Part shown: in pieces, positions 56,350-64,000 of the stretch
Layout of the letters: each line of letters begins with the position of its first letter
Numbering within the stretch: position 1 is the first letter of the stretch
From: Alviniconcha marisindica
Taxonomy: Eukaryota > Mollusca > Gastropoda > Provannidae
DNA: 64,000 nucleotides
NCBI GenBank assembly: GCA_018857735.1
Contig: JABMCL010000106.1
Coordinates: 926,001 to 990,000, forward strand
Direction: 5' to 3'
Position numbers and translations under genes: made by a program
The notes under the pieces: model-generated
What the model was told of the DNA's origin: nothing
Database searches by the model: none
Seen by the model: only the letters and a program-made list of their open reading frames with translations

Positions 56350-56720
56350 TGTGTAGAATTACATAAAAATAAATCAATTGACTTCTGCTCTTCATGGCAA
56401 AAATGTTATGGCTGATTTTTCTCCTGTAGCTATAGAAAGGACATAGTTCAAACTTTGAATGATAACAACTGCCACTGAGATTTTAATGAGTTGGGGCCAT
56501 GTTTTAAGGTCAGAGTGACTCCAGAAAGGTTAGACTGAAACTTTGTCATTATTAAATTCTGACCCAGTGATGTTGAAACGACAATGGTTTCTATATGTGG
56601 GGAAAGATCGTGCATTAAATGCTCGTCATGACATGGGCGTGTATTCAATATAAATGAATAATTAAAACATTTGTTGGCGTGCAGCAAGCTATAACAGAAA
56701 TCACACCTCAAACAACACTC
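55620..56720. other. Non-coding stretch with GT tracts
   Basis: GT tracts at about 55646-55664 and 56310-56334. No exon or repeat family recognised. Confidence 0.45.
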
Positions 56721-57330
56721 CTCACTCTACTCTTCACACTACTAATCACATGGCATTCAATACTCATTGCATGAAACTCACCACATGACATTCAACACAC
56801 CACACCCATCACATGACACACATCACACTGCATTCACCACATGACACCCACCACGCGAAACTCAACACCCATCAGATGATACTCCTCACCACACTGGTTA
56901 CACAATACCCAGCACACATCACCCATCACATGACACACTGCATGACACACTACACGTGACACTCATCACATAATGCTCATCACTCATCGCACAATACCCA
57001 GCACACATCACATGACACACTGCATGACACGCTACACATGACACTCATCACATAATGCTCATCACTCATCGCACAATACCCAGCACACATCACCCATCAC
57101 ACGACGCTCATCACTCGTCACACAATACCCAGCACACGACACACTGCATGACACGCTACACATGTCACTCATCACATAATGCTCATCACTCATCGCACAA
57201 TACCCAGCACCCATCACATGACACCCATCACACGACGCTCATCACTCGTCGCACAATACCCAGCACACATCACCCATCACATGACACCCATCACACAATA
57301 CTCGGTCATCACATACATCACACAACACTC
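56720..57330. repeat. CATCACATGACAC-type tandem repeat
   Basis: Nested repeats. Short CATCACA and ACATGACACTC phrases are organised into a higher-order unit of ~120 bp (ATAATGCTCATCACTCATCG then CACAATACCCAGCACACATC), seen three to four times between 56960 and 57280. Confidence 0.92.
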
Positions 57331-57384
57331 ACAGTCCAGTATATATAATATATATATATATAGGTCCATGCCTAAATGGGTCTT

Positions 57385-58195
57385 AAGTGGTTCCCTAATG
57401 GGTTGCCCAGTGAAGCCTGTATGGCTTGTTCGAGTTCAGTGTTACTTTATGTCCACAAAGACACGCATGGACTATTAGAGACGGGGGGCCTGGACGGCCA
57501 CCTCGACCTTCAAACAGCTCCTGAGCTCTGCTTATCGCCAACTGCCCAGCTGTGCCCCGTAAGGTGTTTGCTCACGTGTCACAGTATCCAAGTGGACTCC
57601 ATATTGGCATATGGTCTAATGATGTGGAGCATGTGGGACTGCCCATTTGGCCCACCCAAACCCAAGTGGGCCCTGAGTGGGTTGACCAGGTGGTCTCCAG
57701 ATGGGCCTTGCTCGTGGTATGTAAGTGGGCCACCTGGACTTTCACACAGCTCATGAGCTCTGAGATACTAGAGTTCAATGCTGCATTACGTCCACAGACA
57801 ATAACGGACTATTAGGGTCAGGGAGCCCAGGACGGCCACCTCGGCTTTCACACAGCTCCAGAGCTCTGGGTATCGCTTTCCCAGGTGGGCTCCATAAGAC
57901 GTTTGCTCATGGTGTCCAAGTGGGCCCCATACAGTTTATTGATGGGGGCATGTGGGATTGCCCATGTAGCCCACCCAAATCCATGTGTGGGCCCCCAGTA
58001 GGTCGACCAGGTGGTCTCCAGATGGGCCTTGAATGATATCCAAGTGGACCCCACATGGTTTACTGGTGCAGGCCACGCGGGCTTGCCCATGTGGCCCACC
58101 CATACCCATGTGGGCCCAGAGTGGGTTGACTAGGCAGCCCCCAGATGGGCCACGTTCACGGTATGTAGGTGGGCCCCGCATGGATTACTGATGGG
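57385..58195. repeat. Complex ~350-bp tandem repeat rich in GTGGGCCC
   Basis: Two long units (about 57430-57740 and 57780-58140) share CATGTGGGATTGCCCATGTA-like, GACCAGGTGGTCTCCAGATG and GGCCACCTCG phrases. Within them a shorter phrase of about 85 bp (TCCAAGTGGGCCCCATACAG type) recurs. Includes an inverted fragment of dispersed repeat C. Confidence 0.8.
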
Positions 58196-58224
58196 GGCCA
58201 TGTGGGCCCAAACATAAAACCCAC

Positions 58225-58790
58225 CAGTTACAACCCACCTGCTTTCCCATCTGAAACCCACCAGGTTCCCACTCAAGCCATTAGTTCCCACCTGAAACCC
58301 ATCCGGTCCCCACCCAATACCCGTAGGCCTAAGGTGCCCATCAGAAACCTGTAAGTTGCCCACCTGAAAACCACCGGTTCCTCATCTAAAACCTGCTTCC
58401 CATCTGAAACCCACCAGGTTCCCCACCTGCAACCCACGAGGTTCCCACCTGCTTCCCATCTGAAACCCACCAGGTTCCCACCTAAAACCTACCTGTGCTT
58501 CCTGTCTGAAACCCACCAGGTTCCCACCTAAAACCTACCTGCTTCCCATCTGAAACCCACCAGGTTCCCACCTAAAACCCACCTGCTTCCCATCTGAAAC
58601 CCACCAGGTTCCCACCTAAAACCTACCTGCTTCCATCTGAAACCCACCAGGTTCCCACCTAAAACCTACCTGCTTCCATCTGAAACCCACCAGGTTCCCA
58701 CCTAAAACCTACCTGCTTCCCATCTGAAACCCACCAGGTTCCCACCTAAAACCTACCTGCTTCCCATCTCAGCGAAACCCACCAGTTTAC
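58225..58790. repeat. ~44-bp minisatellite
   Basis: About eleven copies of CTGCTTCCCATCTGAAACCC then ACCAGGTTCCCACCTAAAACCTAC, with shorter variants at the left end. Confidence 0.95.
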
Positions 58791-58925
58791 CTGGTGAGAC
58801 CACCCAGCCGTCTGCCAGTAAGTAACTGATCTGTTTTTCGTTCAAAATCCTCCCTAACTTGTTACGACTTCTCACTGGTTTGCTCCCTGCAGTTCAGCTG
58901 ACTGATGACAGCGGTGTGCGCACGC

Positions 58926-59005
58926 TCCACGCCTCGCTTTCCGGCACCTTCCTCCAAATGAAAGAAGAAGGCGAGATGTCGTAAACCAGTGCTTGGAGTT
59001 TCGCT
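58926..59005. repeat. Dispersed repeat D, copy 2
   Basis: CTCCACGCCTCGCTTTCCGG, CACCTTCCTCCAAATG and GATGTCGTAAACCAGTGCTT. The uninterrupted version of the split copy at 60985-61400. Confidence 0.78.
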
Positions 59006-59075
59006 GTCAGCGTGAGGCCAGGAGAAATCGGGGAGAGAACTGCCGAACGAACATCTATTGCCTGCTCACCCAGTC

Positions 59076-59640
59076 CCGGCGTGGGTAAAATCCAAAGAGA
59101 CAGTCGGAAATTCCTAGACCGTTTTAAAAGTTATTTTGGGTCAAAAATATGATCACAATCATTAAATGAGATCCACATCTACCAATTACAGCCAGAATCC
59201 GCAACAAATGGTGATTTTTTTCATATATTTTTGTCTTTGATTGTCAGTTCCGAGTCGGCGCATGTTGCCCTTTGACGTTTGACCTAGTTTCCCAGTAACA
59301 ACAGTGCCGCTGTTGGCAAGACAATCGTACTCACGACTCAACGTTCTCTGATTGCAATTTTTTCCGTACATTTTCCGTGGTTTTTAATTGCCGTAGCTTG
59401 TTTAACGAGGCCGCTTACCTAGCAGCAGTTCGTCGGCTTCGTTCGCCATTTGCAATCCGTGACGCCAAATTGAAACAATTAAAGACAAAAATATATGAAA
59501 AAAATCACCTTTGTTGCGGATTTCGGCTGTAATTGGTACATATGGACCTCATTTAATGATTGTGATGATATTTGTGACCCAAAATAACTTTTAAAACTGT
59601 CCAGGAATTTCCGACCGTCTCCTTGGATTTTACCCGGCGC
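59076..59640. mobile_element. Foldback element with ~158-bp inverted arms
   Basis: Arms at about 59083-59241 and 59479-59637 are inverted complements. GTAAAATCCAAAGAGACAGT matches the complement of the region ending CTCCTTGGATTTTAC, and TCAATTACAGCC-type inner sequence pairs as well, with few mismatches. The spacer of ~237 bp has no recognised gene. Ends read CCGGCG.GGGTAAAATCC and GGATTTTACCCGGCG. A long-TIR MITE or foldback transposon. Confidence 0.85.
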
Positions 59641-59804
59641 CCTCAGCGCACTATTCAGAAACGACGTTCTCTGATTTCACGTCTATCTCGTGTGTAGCGA
59701 TACCGTGCTGATATTCTTCTGCTTCTTTCATTTTGTGTTCAGCTTCAATGTTATGAGATCTGAAACAGTAGGTTCTGTCAGTGTCACTGCATTCTCATCT
59801 GCAG

Positions 59805-59990
59805 TGGGCAGAGTACTACAAGGTGGGGCTGCCTCCCACACATAGGTAGTCAGAACAAAAACGTGTCAGTTTTAGCCAGTTTTTAAATAGAGTAAAATGA
59901 CAAACTGTACAGACCATTCCTTTTAAGTATAAGTTTTATTTGTATTGCGCTGTCCCAGCTCCATTGCAAAAATAGCCAAAATGGTCCCTG
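59805..59990 (+). mobile_element. LINE 3'UTR copy
   Basis: CTGCCTCCCACACATAGGTA, TTTTAGCCAGTTTTTAAATA and ACAAACTGTACAGACCATTC correspond to the 3'UTR of the minus-strand LINE at 54640-55490. No RT sequence is attached. Confidence 0.7.
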
Positions 59991-60287
59991 CAATGTATAA
60001 CTCTAGATCCAGATCCAGAACATGATGAAGACTCTTCTTTCCTTGAGTCTTACTCTTAGCATCTTCCACTTAAAGCTGATACGTATAGCAGGTTCTTTGC
60101 AAAATGTCCGCCCGCACCATGTCGACGAAAAGCGAAGAGGCGCGAGGCCTCTATTGAGAATATTGATCCGTATCGTCAGTAAAAACGTTGGATACGTTTG
60201 TTCGCTCGCTGTATTTGTTTAACGCCGAGTCAGTTGTCCCCGGAGAGGTAGTGGGCGGGGACCGAGATCCCGGAAAATGGGGTGTGT

Positions 60288-60289
60288 GT

Positions 60290-60328
<39 letters not shown>
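60288..60328. repeat. (G)n homopolymer run
   Basis: About 38 consecutive G after GTGTGTGT. Strong G-quadruplex potential, and length is unreliable in any assembly. Confidence 0.9.
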
Positions 60329-60329
<1 letters not shown>

Positions 60330-60384
60330 ACTATAGCCGACCTAACACTACACTACTGTCGCCATCAGACTGAGAATCCGAGCT

Positions 60385-60520
60385 CAGGAGCTGTGTGTGA
60401 AAGTCGAGGTGGCCGTCCTACTACTTGGTTCTTAATGTCCTCGGATGTCAGTAAAGTGGCCGTCCTGGGCTCCCGTCCCTAATAAGCCTACGGTTTCTGT
60501 GGACGTAAAGCAACACTCTA
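60385..60520. repeat. Dispersed repeat C, rearranged copy
   Basis: AGGAGCTGTGTGTGAAAGTC then GAGGTGGCCGTCC, an inverted scrap of the element's own distal end, then GTGGCCGTCCTGGGCTCCCG to GTGGACGTAAAGCAACAC. It looks like two partial insertions of the same family. Confidence 0.65.
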
Positions 60521-60984
60521 CCAACATCTGAGAATGATTCTGCATTATGATGCGGCACAGCGGTGAGAGCCATTTTAATGTTTCGGTAAAAAATAAAAAA
60601 AAAAAAAAAAAAAAATGTAAGGGGCAAAGTCACAAGACCGTGTTCATAAACCACAACGTTTATCCAAAGTAAATAAAAACAACAGTAACATCACATTGTG
60701 TTGACAATTTTCGGTTTTCTCGAAACCTTTCTCAGTGAACTGAGACTGAAGAATGCTGAGCGTCACAAAAACATACGTAAACCCATGCCTTTTAAAGACA
60801 AAGGTGAACTGAAACGTGGAATCGAATTCCCGTTGTCCCGGTGGCGCTATACTTACCAGCATGACGGCCTACCGCTAGGCCAAACCGGCTCACAGTTGAA
60901 CAGTCCTAACGCATTCCAGTTTAAAAACAACGACGTGCTGCATAACGGTTAATGTCAGCCGGTTTGGCCTGGCGGTAAGGCCTA

Positions 60985-61400
60985 AGGCCAAACTCCAAGC
61001 ACTAGTTTACGACATCCTTCCTTCAACCACTACCGTATTTAGTTACGCCATAGGGTCCAGAAAACTGTCAGCTATCGAGCAGTTTTTTGTTGGTGCTGAA
61101 ACAGTTGCAAGTTTGTTACAAACAACTCAAATACAACAAGGAGTGTCATTTATAGCCGCCAACAAAGTTTACACCAGCACAAACAAAACCACAATCGTTT
61201 GAATCGAGACGGAACTCTTTTTTGTACCCGGGGTGGATGCGTCTCGTGTTTACATGCGTGCTTGGGCGCTAGGTTGCTGACCGCGTCGCTGGACATCTGC
61301 GCGGAGAAAAAGAGTGCCCCTTCAGTGGCGTAACTAAATCTGGCAGAGTTTGGAGGAAGGTGCCGGAAAGCGATGCTCGGAGTGTGGCAAGCAGGAGGAC
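60985..61400. mobile_element. Dispersed repeat D copy split by a ~300-bp insertion
   Basis: On the minus strand 61400-61345 carries the first half of repeat D (CATCGCTTTCCGGCACCTTC), and 61025-60985 carries its second half (GGATGTCGTAAACTAGTGCT). The DNA between begins and ends with ATTTAGTTACGCCA and TGGCGTAACTAAAT, a perfect 14-bp inverted pair. This suggests a TIR element nested in repeat D. Confidence 0.7.
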
Positions 61401-61807
61401 CTCGGTGTGATTCCGTTTCGGCTCTCCTCTCTCTTCAAAAAGTTGTGGTCTGTGGACACTGGCTTGTGACTTCGTCCCTCATAGTGAATGAAACCTTAAA
61501 ACGGCTCTCATCGCTGCATATATTAATTCTCGGGTCATTCAGGTGGTGACAGGGTAGCGTTTGTCTGTCCCTTCCCCCACCTCCTGGGATCTCGGTCCCC
61601 GCCAGTACCTCTTCGGAGACAACTCGGTGTTAAACAAGTTTAACCAACCAAAACAAACAACAAACAGCAAACAAACAACAAACAAACAAAACAACACCAA
61701 AACAAGCAAAACAACTAAAAACAACACACACGAAAACAAAGAAACAAAACAAGAAAAAACACACCCTCAAACAAACAAAGAAACAAACAAAAAAGCACAA
61801 ACTACAA

Positions 61808-61816
<9 letters not shown>
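61400..61816. other. Non-coding stretch with AAC-rich tract
   Basis: 61640-61816 is A-rich with AAC/AAAC units (ACAAACAAACAAAACAACAC). The long frames are compositional. Confidence 0.55.

Positions 61817-61899
<83 letters not shown>
61817..61899. repeat. (CA)n microsatellite
   Basis: About 40 CA units, nearly uninterrupted, followed by AAC-rich sequence to 61990. Confidence 0.97.
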
Positions 61900-61999
61900 C
61901 CGGAAACAACAACGACAACAACAAAAACCAACCAACGAACCAAACAACAACAACAAAAACCCAACAACAAAACAAAACAAAAAACAAAAAAAGCCGGTT

Positions 62000-62400
62000 A
62001 ACCATACCCATCTCTGACCCGAATTTACTTTTCCAGTATCGTGGTGACACACTGACCTACAGCGGGTCTTCACAGCACCTTTAATTGAGCGCGAGCGCAG
62101 TGGCAGGTGTAACGGAAAAAAACTGTTGATTGTTTGCTGGCCTCCACATTGATTTTCGCTGCACCGTCCTACCGGCTTTAGCTTTACCGTGGTATACCAA
62201 TCTTGTACACCGGCAGATAACAGCACAATTATTGCCTTCCAGCACGAAGCTCCTGTCGGTGGGTTATTAGCATGATCGCAAAAAACGTGCAGAGCAGACT
62301 TTATGTGAGGATGTAATGAAGTTAGGTATAGACGAGATGTGCCAGGTAGCTGGCTGTACAGCTGAATAACTATGGTCCGTTTTATAGTCTAATAATGTGA
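62000..62400. other. Non-coding stretch
   Basis: Mixed-composition sequence with a minus-strand open frame but no recognised domain or splice-site pair. I see nothing that supports a gene. Confidence 0.4.
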
Positions 62401-62404
62401 GCGC

Positions 62405-62665
<261 letters not shown>

Positions 62666-62799
62666 CGAGCGCGCGCTGTTGGTGGAAGGGAGGGCGGGGG
62701 AGGGGAAGGGGGCGGGGGAGACTTTGTGCAAAGGTAAAACGAAACAAACTTTGTGTAAATCAAGTTCAGCACCAATAATGAAATAACATGTGCGCAACA

Positions 62800-62850
62800 C
62801 TTCATCACACACACACACACACACACACACACCACACACACACACACACA
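62800..62850. repeat. (CA)n microsatellite
   Basis: About 22 CA units with one break. Confidence 0.95.
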
Positions 62851-62859
62851 CAAACAAAC

Positions 62860-63440
62860 AAATGGCTGTTGTTTTTAGGCCGTTTTATTAAAAAGCAGCT
62901 GGCACATAAAAACATTCTGATCACTTATCTGGCATACACGAAAAAAAAAAAAAAAAGAGAACCAAAATATTTCAACTTGACACCATAAAAAATAAAATAA
63001 AAATAAAATAAAATCAGACGATAGTCAAAGATTCGCGGGTGTCAAGTACTCGTTCAGTGAAAGAAATCTCGCTGTTACCCGAGAAAACTTGGAGGGGGGG
63101 CGGGAGAGAGAGAGAGAGAGGTGGGGGGGGGGGGGGGGGGGGGGGCTGCGTCATTAAGATATATATATATATATAGGAATGCATGTCACAGTAATGACGT
63201 AAAGCTGAAGTTTTATTAATGCAGTGGGAAAAACAAGGACTGTCACTTTGCGTGACAACATACCCCAGGTGAGTGTGTGCCCAGATACTGTAACTCATTA
63301 ACTTATTGTCAGAATAGTTTCTGTATGTCCACTCTGTCTGTACTAGTTCTGGTTATCAGTAATAGTACATCAATACACCTAGCACGGTCGCTAAACTATC
63401 AGTGGTACAGAAAATATAGGATTCACAAGCATTCGATCAA
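62860..63440. other. Non-coding stretch with simple tracts
   Basis: Contains an A-run at about 62940, AATAAA repeats near 62990-63010, a GA tract at 63105-63120, a G-run of about 24 at 63122-63146 and a TA tract at 63160-63174. No gene seen. Confidence 0.5.
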
Positions 63441-64000
63441 GTTTTGAACAGTTACTGTGACCCTGACCTTGAACACCTTAATATTTTTACAAGACATTCC
63501 GGCTTATGAAAATATACCATTAAACTAAGTATGGCCGCAAAAGGTTATGCAATTTAGAAGAAATATTCATATTTTGGTAATATATATGCCCTCACTTTGA
63601 TCTTGACCTTGAAGAAAGCAACGCATTTTTTCGCATGTCACTCTGCCTTAAGACGATGCTTTACCATATCAAGTTTGGTTATAGAAAGTTCCGTGATTAA
63701 GAAGATATCGTTCTGACAAACATTAATTGAAATTTGGAACCATCGTTGTGATCTTGAACTTGAGCAGAGCAATCCAATATTTTCACTAGACATTTTGGCG
63801 TGACAATCTACCATCAAACTAAGTTTGCTAACAAAAATCGGCCTGATATAACCGTACTGGTTGACCGGGCGTGAAACATCAAGTTACTTACTTATTGGTT
63901 GCCAAAGAATTACCACTTCAGCGGATAGATTAGAAATCGTCCAGTCACAGTGACTTTGACCTTGAAAATAGCAACCCGCTGTTGTTGTTTTTGTTTTAGT
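63440..64000. repeat. TGACCTTGA-type degenerate tandem repeat
   Basis: TGACCTTGAA-like phrases recur at 63470, 63604, 63755 and 63955. Between them are similar segments such as TATTTTTACAAGACATTCCG, ACCATTAAACTAAGTATGG and TTTTCACTAGACATTTTGGC. Period is about 140 bp with heavy drift, continuing beyond the window. Confidence 0.7.

Overview
The window is animal nuclear DNA. It is intron-rich, with short exons inside long introns, canonical GT-AG junctions, tRNA-derived SINEs, degenerate LINEs, MITE-like foldback elements, and a very heavy load of minisatellites and microsatellites. The gene content (CHMP1, cyclin E, an animal BtpA-family protein) and the repeat style suggest a marine invertebrate, most likely a mollusc and perhaps a gastropod. 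This is inference; no species can be named from the sequence alone.

Three protein-coding genes can be assembled exon by exon. (1) CHMP1, an ESCRT-III subunit, lies on the minus strand. Its start codon is at 10220, six exons run down to 159, and the last exon lies beyond the left edge. (2) Cyclin E lies on the minus strand from 33775 to 20025. Its eleven phase-consistent coding exons predict about 602 residues and include a large repeat-bearing insertion inside the cyclin fold. (3) A BtpA-family (PF03437-type) TIM-barrel protein lies on the plus strand from 34966 to 49899, with six phase-consistent exons and 290 residues. Cyclin E and the BtpA gene are divergent and share a region of about 1.2 kb with E2F-like, E-box, CCAAT and NRF1-like sequences. 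A decayed L1/Tx1-type LINE sits in the last BtpA intron. Right of about 50 kb I recognise no host gene, only repeats: minisatellites, LINE 3' ends, a foldback element, nested repeats and long CA/GT and G tracts.

The most unusual pattern is that many minisatellites are built from the edges of the exons they adjoin. In the clearest cases the tandem unit contains the splice junction plus 17-42 nt of the neighbouring exon, or the stop codon region, expanded outward into intron or 3'UTR while one intact copy remains at the exon. Clear examples are CHMP1 exon 2 (acceptor), BtpA exon 2 (acceptor), BtpA exon 3 (donor), cyclin E exon 5 (acceptor), the BtpA stop codon and the cyclin E stop codon. BtpA exon 5 and cyclin E exons 6 and 11 are probable further cases. 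The arrays therefore carry ladders of decoy splice sites or decoy stop codons. Their periods differ (21, 29, 31-32, 34, 37, 42, about 60 and 77 bp), so they are not one mobile family. They look like repeated local tandem duplications seeded at exon boundaries. I know of no named description of this as a genome-wide feature.
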